A stretch of DNA of 64,000 bases from Balneolaceae bacterium (GTDB lineage Bacteria > Bacteroidota > Rhodothermia > Balneolales > Balneolaceae): the NCBI GenBank assembly GCA_034521495.1, contig JAXHMK010000009.1, positions 489,001-553,000 of the forward strand, written 5' to 3'. Positions 36,838-45,008 of this stretch are shown piece by piece (position 1 is the first letter of the stretch; each line of letters opens with the position of its first letter). The notes beneath the pieces are model-generated. The model did no database searches. It saw nothing but the letters and a program-made list of their open reading frames with translations, and was not told where the DNA came from. The translations under genes were made by a program, and so were the position numbers.

Positions 36838-38571
36838 TTATTGTAGCTTGATGACCAAGCCCTCAACATCTAAATTTATGTGAGGGTTTGATTGGCCAGC
36901 CAATCTTAATTCTATTTTGTTGAGATCATTCTGTAATAGTTCAACGGTTCCAAACTCTTTTACAAAGTTTCCGTTTGAGTCCGTTTCGGTTTGATCATCC
37001 AGAGTGATTTCAATGGAATTTCCGTTAATTATGGTTTGTAAAACCTTTCCGATTTGGTCTGATGGGTAATGAAGTAGAACAGAAAATTCCTCTTTCTCAG
37101 GGTTTAAAATGAACCACTCTTTTTCAACAACGGTCGGCTCCGTTGTGTAATAATCCTCCCCGCTCAGGCTGTGATAATCGATAGCATTTTTCGAGGTCAA
37201 CCGGTATGAATTGTCATCAGACAGAGCAATTGTATTCGAGGGCACATACTCCAACTCCCCGTCATATTCAATCACAACTACGTTCACCATATCCGTTTCG
37301 GGCAGCCCGCTGATATCAATGATGTACTCTTCTCCGGTTTGAATTGCGGTCAATGATTGAGATGGATCAGAAAGAAGATAAGTTTGTGTGGGTTCCGACC
37401 GGAGTCCCTCAATCGTTATTTGATCACTCTCGGGCGGATCTGTTATAAATAAAAACTGTCTTCCGGGTTTAGCTGTGACTGTTCCCCAGCTTTGTTCAAA
37501 AAGGGGAGAGGTGGTTGTACCGTAGATTGCTTCGCCGTTTTTATCAAGCCAATCGCCGATGGTCAGCAGCACTTCTTTCTCAAATTCCACAACGCTGCCA
37601 TCGCCTCGTGGACCAATATTCAGCAGGTAGTTTCCGCCATTACTGACGACCTTGATTAACTCTTTTAACTTTTCTGCAGCTTTTTCTTTCGGATTACCAC
37701 GCTCTTGCCACGATCTGTATCCCCAGGTTTCATCAAACATGGAAGCCGGAGTTTGCCAGAGTGTTCCCATTCTGAAATCGGGAGAGACGTTATCGCCCAT
37801 CACTACAAAATCGCCCTGGTCGTTCCAGAGTCGTCCGCTGACAAGTGTGTTGGGCTGATGTTTTTTCACCATCTCTTTCAGTTCCCGGCTTTGTTCGAGT
37901 GTCGGTTTTCCCATATCAAACCAAATTTCTGAGATGGGACCGTACTCGGTCATCAGTTCCTCTACCTGGTTCAGGTTAAACTGATGATGTTGCGGTGGAA
38001 TGGAGTCGCTGTTGTGAGAAGAGATCGGCAGAGCGTGTTCATAATCCCAGTCGATGAGGGAGAAGTAGACGCCAAAATCGAGTCCCTGTTCGCGGGTGGC
38101 TTCTGCAAGTTCGCCGATGATATCACGGTCATAAGGCGAGGCATCGATGATATCAAAATCAGAATATTCGGTATCGAACAAAGCAAATCCGTCGTGATGT
38201 TTGGCTGTAATCACGATAGAATTCATCCCGGCATTTTTGGCTAAAACAGCAACTGAATCCGGGTTCCAGTTTACGGGATTAAACGTGCTGGCCACTTCCC
38301 GAAAATCCTCTCTCGGAATATCGCCATGAGCACGAATCTGTTCGCTGTATCCAACTTCTACGCGTTCATCATTCCAAACTCCGCCCAGTTCTGAATACAC
38401 TCCAAAGTGAATGAACATGGAGTATTTTTGAGATTCCCATTCGGTGATGGCTTGTTCCTGGGTTTGGGATTGGGAAGTTTGTTGAGTCGTAGAGTTTTCT
38501 GATTGGCAGTTTATCAGTAAGAAAATTAAGCCAATGGCAGTAAGCATTTTAGTGGTTTTGTAGAGTTTCAT
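36838..38571 (-). CDS. Alpha-L-fucosidase (GH29), lipoprotein
   Basis: The 577-residue protein has a lipoprotein signal (lipidated Cys22 in LLINC) and a GH29 catalytic domain: SMFIHFGVYSELGGVW, ITAKHHDGFALFDT (His125/His126) and EIWFDMGKP with the likely nucleophile Asp219. A C-terminal beta domain follows. It would release fucose from glycans such as algal polysaccharide on the outside of the cell. The frame opens at a leftward extension to 38610, but ATG 38571 gives a proper signal peptide. No sulfatase or other fucan enzyme is near. Confidence 0.92.
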   Translation of the reverse strand: MKLYKTTKMLTAIGLIFLLINCQSENSTTQQTSQSQTQEQAITEWESQKYSMFIHFGVYSELGGVWNDERVEVGYSEQIRAHGDIPREDFREVASTFNPVNWNPDSVAVLAKNAGMNSIVITAKHHDGFALFDTEYSDFDIIDASPYDRDIIGELAEATREQGLDFGVYFSLIDWDYEHALPISSHNSDSIPPQHHQFNLNQVEELMTEYGPISEIWFDMGKPTLEQSRELKEMVKKHQPNTLVSGRLWNDQGDFVVMGDNVSPDFRMGTLWQTPASMFDETWGYRSWQERGNPKEKAAEKLKELIKVVSNGGNYLLNIGPRGDGSVVEFEKEVLLTIGDWLDKNGEAIYGTTTSPLFEQSWGTVTAKPGRQFLFITDPPESDQITIEGLRSEPTQTYLLSDPSQSLTAIQTGEEYIIDISGLPETDMVNVVVIEYDGELEYVPSNTIALSDDNSYRLTSKNAIDYHSLSGEDYYTTEPTVVEKEWFILNPEKEEFSVLLHYPSDQIGKVLQTIINGNSIEITLDDQTETDSNGNFVKEFGTVELLQNDLNKIELRLAGQSNPHINLDVEGLVIKLQ

Positions 38572-38754
38572 GAGAAAACGATAAGAAGCTATGCTAAAAG
38601 TAACAACCAAATATTTTTTTTGCTGATTGCTCAGTGTTTAGAGTAGAGTGTCGTAGAAATACACAGTGACAATCAGCGATTCATCTGTGAAATTATGCGA
38701 GACGCCGGTCTATTGTTATATTTTAAATTAGCTCAAAACCACGTTCAGCAAAGT

Positions 38755-39093
38755 TTATATTCCCTCAAGACGGTCGGTGTATACAGATACCAATTTGTTG
38801 GTTTCGATCAGGTTTAAAACTTCCGGCCAAATACGATTTAGGAAGCTATGCATCTCTTTTAAACGCATATTGCCTATTTTCAAATGAATAACTTTAGGGG
38901 GTGGCTCGGAAACTAATATGGAATTATAAAAATCTGTGTCTTTTGTGATGATAACCAGGTTTTCCTCTCTTGCATATTCCCAAATCTGTTTATCAGTCCA
39001 TGTATCATTAATATCCGCTTGGTGAATATAATCATCATGATTCCAGAGTGAAAAATAGTAGGGAAGATTAACATCAACTAAAAAACGGGACAT
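38755..39093 (-). CDS. DUF5615 PIN-like protein (toxin of a toxin-antitoxin pair)
   Basis: The 112-residue protein has the DUF5615 features: N-terminal FLVDVNLPYYFS with the Asp of a PIN active site, AREENLVIITKDTDFYN with TKDTDF as the second acidic cluster, and PPKVIHLKIGNM. PIN-fold toxins cut RNA. Its ATG at 39093 overlaps the stop of the DUF433 gene by one base (TGATG), a usual sign of coupled translation in toxin-antitoxin operons. A GTG just upstream is less likely as a start. Toxin activity is inferred from the family and context. Confidence 0.82.
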   Translation of the reverse strand: MSRFLVDVNLPYYFSLWNHDDYIHQADINDTWTDKQIWEYAREENLVIITKDTDFYNSILVSEPPPKVIHLKIGNMRLKEMHSFLNRIWPEVLNLIETNKLVSVYTDRLEGI

Positions 39094-39326
39094 CACGCCA
39101 CGGGTTTAACCGTAAACGTGCTGTCCATGATTTTTGAGGCGAATTCCAGGGCAGCTTTGATATCATCCGGTTCTAAAGAGGGATAAGCCTTTAGCAAGTC
39201 TTTTTGCGAATCTCCGGCAGCTAAAAATTCCAGAATGGTTTGTACAGTTATCCTTTTACCCCGGATAGTTGGCTTACCGTTGCAGATCGTTGGATCAACA
39301 GTTATTTTGGAAATTAAATTACTCAT
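39093..39326 (-). CDS. DUF433 protein (antitoxin partner)
   Basis: The 77-residue DUF433 protein shows ITVDPTICNGKPTIRGKRIT and VQTILEFLAAGDS, the first half of the family's winged-helix-like fold; the second half has LLKAYPSLEPDDIKAALEFA. DUF433 proteins pair with DUF5615 toxins as the neutralising, probably DNA-binding, subunit. It precedes the toxin and overlaps it by one base. Both lie next to the P-II gene with no functional link. Confidence 0.85.
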   Translation of the reverse strand: MSNLISKITVDPTICNGKPTIRGKRITVQTILEFLAAGDSQKDLLKAYPSLEPDDIKAALEFASKIMDSTFTVKPVA

Positions 39327-39416
39327 GATTTTAAAGTACCTTATCCACTTTAAAAACGCAATCGGGCTACTTTAAGTATGATCAAAAGCTTTTTCGATGA
39401 AGACAAAGAATAAGTT

Positions 39417-39776
39417 CTAAATCGCCTCCGACCCTCGTTCTCCGGTACTAATCCGAATGCAATCTTCAAGCGGAGTGATAAAGATCTTACCGTCTCCCGT
39501 GGTTTTACCGGGCTCTTTATCTTTGTATCGTGATTTAACTGTTTTGACGATTGTATCAACAGTAATATCTACAAATTCATCGTTGACGGCGATTTCCAGT
39601 CGAACTCTTGGAATCAATCCAGGAACTACTTTCTTTCCCCGGTAGATTTCTACGTCCTCCGCTTTACCGTGACCAGAGACACGGCTGACGGTGATTCGCC
39701 GGATGTCGGCTTCAATGAGTGCTTCCCGTACTTCATCCAGTTGTGTTTCCCGAATAATGGCTATGACAAGTTTCAT
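39417..39776 (-). CDS. glnK: P-II family nitrogen regulatory protein
   Basis: P-II proteins sense ATP/ADP and 2-oxoglutarate and block the ammonium channel. The 119 residues include MKLVIAIIRETQLDEVREAL, the T-loop region SGHGKAEDVEIYRGKKVVPG, and GDGKIFITPLEDCIRISTGE. Where GlnK/GlnB of Escherichia coli have Tyr51 (AEY), this one has Val (KKV), so uridylylation there is impossible; the T loop is also one residue shorter, and eight residues are inserted before the B loop GDGKIF. It follows amt by 184 bases on the same strand, with a palindrome between. Confidence 0.9.
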   Translation of the reverse strand: MKLVIAIIRETQLDEVREALIEADIRRITVSRVSGHGKAEDVEIYRGKKVVPGLIPRVRLEIAVNDEFVDITVDTIVKTVKSRYKDKEPGKTTGDGKIFITPLEDCIRISTGERGSEAI

Positions 39777-39838
39777 GTGTAGGTAATTTAAAGTGTTATT
39801 TGAATGGTAGACTTAGATGGGGAAGAAACGATGATATA

Positions 39839-39912
39839 GTCATTCCGGCCACAGAGCCGGAATCTCCAATCGTTAATAACGGACGGAGATTCCGGGTCAA
39901 GCCCGGAATGAC
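39839..39912. repeat. 74-bp palindromic element, GTCATTCCGG variant (copy 2)
   Basis: The left arm GTCATTCCGGCCACAGAGCC continues GGAATCTCC; the right arm is GGAGATTCCGGGTCAAGCCC and GGAATGAC. It lies between amt and the P-II gene, so it is transcribed if they share a message. Confidence 0.8.
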
Positions 39913-39960
39913 TTTTAATGGGTTTTGGAAATTCAACATCGTTGTTCTTACCATCTCAAA

Positions 39961-41295
39961 TTAATTAGGATTGAGCATTCCGTATCCGTGCTCGCTGTGG
40001 TAGGCACTGTCAAGGCCTTGCATCTCCTCTTTTGGATCAGACCGGAAGCCTACAAGTTTATTCACAACGAACAACAGGATCAGCGTGAGTATGGCTGCAT
40101 ATGCAATCGCAATCAAAACAGCTGCAACCTGAACGCCCAATTGCTGCCAGACGGTCCAGCTTCCGCCGGCAAGTTCAGCGGCTTCGGCCATCCAGCTATC
40201 CCGGATGAAGAATGTGAGGAGAATCGCCCCAACAATTCCGCCAACTCCGTGAATTCCAAAAGCATCAAGGCTGTCATCATATCCCAATTTGTTTTTCGCA
40301 ATAATGGCGATGTAGCAGAAAACAGATGCAAAGATTCCAAGCATAAAGGCTCCGAACGGTTGAACCACACCGGCTGCGGGAGTTACAGCAACCAAACCGG
40401 CTAAAATCCCTGACATGATGCCCAAAGCCGTAGCTTTGCCCTGGTGCCACGTTTCAATAACCATCCATGTAATCGCTCCGGATGCAGCGGCAACTTGTGT
40501 CGCAGTCAATGCCTGGGCCGTGCTCAAACCACTGGCAACAGAACTGCCCGCGTTGAATCCAAACCAGCCAACCCAGAGAAGTCCGCCGCCAATCATAGTC
40601 ATTACTAAATTGCTGGGCGGCATGTTTGTGACCGGAAATCCGCGTCTTGCACCAAGATAGATGGCTGCAACCAAGCCGCTGACACCGGCTGAGATATGAA
40701 CGACAGTTCCGCCGGCAAAATCAATTGCGCCGTTGGCGCCGAGGTTGAAAAGGAATCCGTCTTCAGCCCATACCCAGTGGCAGAGCGGATTGTAAACAAG
40801 GAGTCCCCAGAGAGCAATAAACAAGCAATAGGATTTGAACTTCACACGCTCGGCAAAAGCACCGGCAATCAGCGCGGGAGTTATAATCGCAAATTTGCCC
40901 TGGAACATGCTGAACACATATTCGGGAACTCCGGCATCCATTATTGCATCATCAATTCCGGTTAAAAACACATAGCTGGGATTCCAGCCAAACCATCCGC
41001 CAAAGACGTTGGGGCCAAAAGCCATCGCGTATCCAACGGCCACCCATAATACAGTCATGATCCCCATCGCGGCAAAGCTGTGCATCATCGTACCGAGAAC
41101 GTTTTTTGTGCGAACCAGTCCGCCATAAAACATAGCGAGGCCGGGAATCATCAATAGTACGAGTGCTGTTGAGACGAGCATCCAGGCAGTAGTACCTGTA
41201 TCAATAGTTGCCCCGTCTTGCGCAAGTGCTGGAGTTGAGATTAAGAGAAAGGTTAGTAGCAGTAGAGGGAATTTTCCCCAGTTTTTTATTTTCAT
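39961..41295 (-). CDS. amt: Ammonium transporter
   Basis: The 444-residue channel has a signal peptide (cleavage near residue 25, ALAQ) and eleven membrane helices. Conserved features are MFYGGLVRTKNVLGTMMHSF, the pore histidine His200 in GGTVVHISAG and the second His in AFGIHGVGGIVGA, plus the Asp-region AERVKFKSY. It moves ammonium into the cell and would be controlled by the P-II protein encoded downstream. No NtrC-like site or riboswitch is visible in the 300 bases upstream. Confidence 0.96.
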   Translation of the reverse strand: MKIKNWGKFPLLLLTFLLISTPALAQDGATIDTGTTAWMLVSTALVLLMIPGLAMFYGGLVRTKNVLGTMMHSFAAMGIMTVLWVAVGYAMAFGPNVFGGWFGWNPSYVFLTGIDDAIMDAGVPEYVFSMFQGKFAIITPALIAGAFAERVKFKSYCLFIALWGLLVYNPLCHWVWAEDGFLFNLGANGAIDFAGGTVVHISAGVSGLVAAIYLGARRGFPVTNMPPSNLVMTMIGGGLLWVGWFGFNAGSSVASGLSTAQALTATQVAAASGAITWMVIETWHQGKATALGIMSGILAGLVAVTPAAGVVQPFGAFMLGIFASVFCYIAIIAKNKLGYDDSLDAFGIHGVGGIVGAILLTFFIRDSWMAEAAELAGGSWTVWQQLGVQVAAVLIAIAYAAILTLILLFVVNKLVGFRSDPKEEMQGLDSAYHSEHGYGMLNPN

Positions 41296-41596
41296 ATTTG
41301 TTGATTTGATAGACTTTAAGGTAGACGCCTGAAAATCTATAATATTTTACCAAACAATACAAAGTTAAAATTGATTATTTCATAAAGTTATTAGATATAA
41401 GTTAGTTATTAGTTAAAAAATTAATGATTAAGACAATATTTATTAATTAAGTTTGATGTGTAAGCGGTTTCATAAATATGAATCCTTATTTTTTAAGGAA
41501 TCTTTTTATAGACAAGAAAATGAGGAGATCGAAAAAATTGAAGAATGTTGAATATGCTAATTCTAAGTCCAATGTAATTAACGGCTGGTTTTTTAC
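41296..41596. other. Gene-free AT-rich gap upstream of amt
   Basis: The stretch holds no supported gene. It must contain the amt promoter, and TTTGTATTGTTTG at about 41353-41365 (minus strand) resembles a Bacteroidota promoter box with an extra base. The 3' remains of the broken cupin gene end inside its right edge. Confidence 0.4.
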
Positions 41597-41947
41597 GCCC
41601 TCAGGCCCATAAAAGAAAACTCAAGTCACAAAATTATCGGAAAAATTTTCAAACCGATATTCTTCACTGGCAGGTACTAAAAGCAGATCTCCGGGTGAGG
41701 AATCTGTTCGAGTATCAGACAATACAAATTCTCAGGACCCGCTGGAAATTATATACATTTTATCCCGGGTATGTGGAGTTTGCTTGGCAACTTTAACGGG
41801 CTTGTGGATTTCAACGGAAAGAGTTCCATGTTTAAACAACTCGATAAATTCATTGCCGGATTCATGAAGTTTTTTTACGAGTCTTTGAGTGAAACTTTGA
41901 AGTTCTTGTCTTCCATAAGATTTCAAATTTTGGGGTATGTCAATCAT
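41597..41947 (-). pseudogene. Cupin-domain gene broken by two in-frame TGA codons
   Basis: From ATG 41947 the frame reads MIDIPQNLKSYGRQELQSFT and then KPVKVAKQTPHTRDKMYIIS, the cupin motif 1 region, up to a TGA at 41732-41734 where related proteins have glycine (SGSG). After the stop the same frame continues with EFVLSDTRTDSSPGDLLLVP and FENFSDNFVT, typical cupin motif 2, up to a second TGA (41621-41623) at a place where relatives have tryptophan (TWVFFYGPEG). The reading frame is otherwise intact. Its start overlaps the end of the kinase gene by eight bases. Pseudogene is the simplest reading; read-through is unlikely because the first stop replaces Gly. Confidence 0.8.
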
Positions 41948-43034
41948 TAAAGGTAAGCGTAAATGTAGTTCCCTCATTAATTTTACTTTCCACTGAAATT
42001 TTTCCTCCCAAATTTGTGATGTGATTGTAAACAAGGTAAAGCCCAATACCTTTACTGTCAGGATGATCATGGAATTTTTGATGTAGCCCAAAAACTTTCC
42101 CTTTCAATTTCTCGCTGTCGAAACCTCTGCCATTATCTGAAAAAATAAGCTGCTTATCGCCATTATTTATTTCAGTAGTTATTGAAATGACAGGATTACG
42201 ATCTGGATGAGCGTATTTAACTGAATTTGTAATCAGGTTTAAAAATATGCTCTCAAGGTATGACCGATTGAAATTAAGTGTATCAAAATCATCTAATTGA
42301 ATGTTAAATGTGGTATCTGAATCCCGGATGAAAGAACTGATCGATTTTTTAACAGTGTTTAAAACCTGTCTTACATCCAACTCGCTGGTTTCTAATTTTA
42401 AAGCATCCTCTCGATTGAGGTGATCTACATAATTATCTAATGTCTCTTTCAAATTTTCTGAGGCTCTTTTAAGAAGTCCGAGAAACTCCAGTGTCTCTTC
42501 ATCCTTGATGGTTGATGTATCAATCAAATTAAAAACAGCTAAAAGATTACTGACAGGAGATCGCAAATCATGTGATGTTGTATATGTCAGTTGTTTTAAT
42601 CGTTTATTGGAGGCTGTCAATTCCGTAAGCAACTGATTTCGTTCATTCTCGTGCTTTTTGAGGTGAGTTATATCTTTGGCAATAGCATAAACTAACTCTT
42701 TGTCATCAATGGGGATGGAAGTCCATGACAGCCAGATTGTTTTTCCTGTTTTGGTAAGATATCTGTTTTCATAATACAGAAGTGGTTTCCCACTCCGAAT
42801 TTTCTCACGATATTTTTCCGTTAGTTCCTGATCCTCCGGGTGAATAAATGAATTTATTGGCTGTGAAAGCAGCTCCTCCTTTGAGTACTCCAAAATATTA
42901 CAGAGGGCTGGGTTTACTTTTTTGAAATAACCATCAAATCCAGCAATGCAAAGCAAGTCAGATGACAATTCAAAAAAAGGTATGAGTGAATAATCCGAAT
43001 CCGGCTTATTTTCTGATTTATCTTCAGTGCTCAT
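41940..43034 (-). CDS. PAS domain sensor histidine kinase
   Basis: The 364-residue cytoplasmic kinase has a PAS domain (about 20-125, FFELSSDLLCIAGFDGYFKKV to the AIAKDITHLKK linker), a HisKA helix pair with the phospho-acceptor in TYTTSHDLRSPVSN (His near 159) and an HATPase domain with LIFSDNGRGFD and SKGIGLYLVYNHITNLGG. It has no membrane segment. The start ATG 43034 is preferred over a TTG one codon upstream. No response regulator is adjacent, so its partner is unknown. Confidence 0.92.
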   Translation of the reverse strand: MSTEDKSENKPDSDYSLIPFFELSSDLLCIAGFDGYFKKVNPALCNILEYSKEELLSQPINSFIHPEDQELTEKYREKIRSGKPLLYYENRYLTKTGKTIWLSWTSIPIDDKELVYAIAKDITHLKKHENERNQLLTELTASNKRLKQLTYTTSHDLRSPVSNLLAVFNLIDTSTIKDEETLEFLGLLKRASENLKETLDNYVDHLNREDALKLETSELDVRQVLNTVKKSISSFIRDSDTTFNIQLDDFDTLNFNRSYLESIFLNLITNSVKYAHPDRNPVISITTEINNGDKQLIFSDNGRGFDSEKLKGKVFGLHQKFHDHPDSKGIGLYLVYNHITNLGGKISVESKINEGTTFTLTFND

Positions 43035-43363
43035 CAATTTGCAGATTTAAAAAAATATAATTGCCTAAAGTCTATTCCCTCTCCAGGAATGTATCATTCA
43101 ATCGAAAGGTGATACAAATTGCGTGAAAATCATAAGCTTTTCCAATCAAATTTCCCGATTTATTTTTGACTGACGTAAGAACTCAGGGAAGCCTACTTCG
43201 GGACGATTTGTGGTGAGCTGATTCTGGACATGAATACTTTTTATAAAATAAAACCGATTTAAAAAATGTTCGTCACCCGTATTTTTTATAAACCCGGCAT
43301 CACTTTTTATAGATGAGCTGGTTACCTTGTAGAAGAGATTATTTAAATAACAGTTTCGAAGAT
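43035..43363. other. Divergent intergenic region
   Basis: The 329-base gap separates the kinase and phosphotransferase-kinase genes, which face away from each other. I see no gene in it on either strand; a leftward frame over 43146-43499 is antisense to the start of the next gene and shows no family. Both promoters must lie here. Confidence 0.5.
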
Positions 43364-44977
43364 ATGAGTAAAACAACGAAACAGTATTTATTTTCAGAAC
43401 TAAAGCATTTTTTGAACCAAAAGGAATCCTATCCGCACCAGGTGGATGAGATCGAGCACATCCAGACTCATATTTCGCATCTGTTTCTCGCGGGCTCATT
43501 TGTGTACAAAATCAAAAAGCCAGTGGATTTTGGTTTCCTGGACTACAGTACGCTTCAGAAGAGAAGAAAATACTGCCAACGTGAAATTGAACTTAACCGG
43601 CGTCTCAGCGATGATATTTATTTGGGCGTGATTGGAATTGCAAGGGATAACGGAAAGTATCATTTTGAGCCGGATAATCCGGATTCAGATGCAATTATAG
43701 AGTATGCTGTAAAAATGCGGAAACTACCCGAAGAGTATTTTCTGGATCAAATTGTTAAAGAAGGTAACCTGGAAAATGAACATCTGAATCGTGTTGCCGA
43801 TATTTTAACAGCGTTTTATCAGGAACAGAATAATAAGCAGGATCTGTTGAAATGGGGCAAGATTGAAACCATTCAACAAAATACAGATGAAAATTTCGAA
43901 CAAACAGAGAAATTCATCGGCCAAACAATCTCCCGGAATAGTTATGACGCCATCCGGTATTTTACAGATCACTATTATCATCAGAATGAAGAACTGTTCA
44001 GACGGCGTATGGAAAACGGTTTAATTGTAGACGGCCATGGAGATCTGCACCTGGAACACATCCATATTACACCCCAAAAAGTTCAGATATACGACTGTAT
44101 TGAATTTAATGAACGGTTTCGCTACGGAGATCTTGCTGCCGACCTTGCCTTCCTGGCGATGGACCTGGATTTCAACAACTGCAGCCGTCAGGAACGGTAC
44201 TTTGTTCAGCTGATGTCTGAAAAACTGGAAGATGAAGAGCTGTTGAAGATTATTGATTTCTACAAATGTTATCGTGCTTACGTGAAGGGAAAAGTGAAAA
44301 GCCTGCAAAGCGTGGAAGAGGAAGTGCCAAAGGAAAACCGGAAGCAGCTATCAGAGCGGGCCGACCGTTATTTTAATCTATCGCTGAACTACACCCTGGT
44401 AGGATCGCAACCGGTTGTTGTTGTTTTTATGGGGAGGATAGCTACGGGCAAGAGCACACTGGCCAAGAGATTATCAGAGCAAATAAATATTGAGTGCTAC
44501 TCGTCAGACAGAGTTCGGAAATCACAGGCAGGCTTAGAGATTGATAAGCGAACTCCTTCTCAAAAAAGACGATCTCTCTACTCTGCGGATATGTCAGAGA
44601 AAACCTATAACATATTGATTTCAAATGCGATTGAATCTGTTAAAAATGGAAATTCAGTAATACTGGATGCTACATTCAGCAGGAAAAAATACAGGAAAAT
44701 ATTTGTTGATCGATTAATGAGAGAAGAGATCTCCTATCTTTTTATAGAAGTTTGCGCAGATGATAGTACCATAATTGAACGACTAAAGGCCAGGGAGAAT
44801 AAAGAAGAGATAATTTCAGATGCGCGGCTTGAAGATTTTGATACACTAACCGCTGGTTATGAAAAACCATTGGAAATAGACCAGGATCATATTATTTCCA
44901 TTCAGACGGCTCAACCGGGAGAAGATACTATTGAACAACTGTACAGGAAAATGATTGATAATCACTTAAAGCGTTAA
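43364..44977 (+). CDS. Bifunctional aminoglycoside phosphotransferase-like / AAA family ATP-binding protein
   Basis: The 537-residue protein joins two parts. The first (about 1-330) has the phosphotransferase-type opening SFVYKIKKPVDFGFLDYST and catalytic stretch VDGHGDLHLEHIHI and YDCIEFNERFRYGDLAADLA. The second (about 350-537) is a small kinase with P loop GRIATGKSTLAKRL (about 356-369), typical of Zeta-toxin or polynucleotide kinase-like folds. Members are found widely in bacteria as single proteins; neither activity is known. ATG 43364 is the chosen start; a further ATG 51 bases upstream is in frame but lacks family sequence. Gene is monocistronic by appearance. Confidence 0.85.
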   Translation: MSKTTKQYLFSELKHFLNQKESYPHQVDEIEHIQTHISHLFLAGSFVYKIKKPVDFGFLDYSTLQKRRKYCQREIELNRRLSDDIYLGVIGIARDNGKYHFEPDNPDSDAIIEYAVKMRKLPEEYFLDQIVKEGNLENEHLNRVADILTAFYQEQNNKQDLLKWGKIETIQQNTDENFEQTEKFIGQTISRNSYDAIRYFTDHYYHQNEELFRRRMENGLIVDGHGDLHLEHIHITPQKVQIYDCIEFNERFRYGDLAADLAFLAMDLDFNNCSRQERYFVQLMSEKLEDEELLKIIDFYKCYRAYVKGKVKSLQSVEEEVPKENRKQLSERADRYFNLSLNYTLVGSQPVVVVFMGRIATGKSTLAKRLSEQINIECYSSDRVRKSQAGLEIDKRTPSQKRRSLYSADMSEKTYNILISNAIESVKNGNSVILDATFSRKKYRKIFVDRLMREEISYLFIEVCADDSTIIERLKARENKEEIISDARLEDFDTLTAGYEKPLEIDQDHIISIQTAQPGEDTIEQLYRKMIDNHLKR

Positions 44978-45008
44978 TCCGTCATCAAATCTTATTGTAA
45001 GACGAACA

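Noticed and set aside
41597-41947. TGA recoded as an amino acid
   Set aside because: TGA is used as a normal stop in several genes here (for example the polyketide synthase and ispD), and one of the two TGA codons replaces glycine, so reassignment to Trp does not fit.
41732-42091. Single 119-residue protein crossing from the kinase end into the cupin region
   Set aside because: Its first 48 residues are the kinase gene read in another frame; only the part from ATG 41947 has cupin features, and it belongs to the broken cupin gene.
43146-43499. Leftward frame of 117 residues
   Set aside because: It overlaps the start of the phosphotransferase-kinase gene on the other strand, has mixed composition and no family features; looks antisense.
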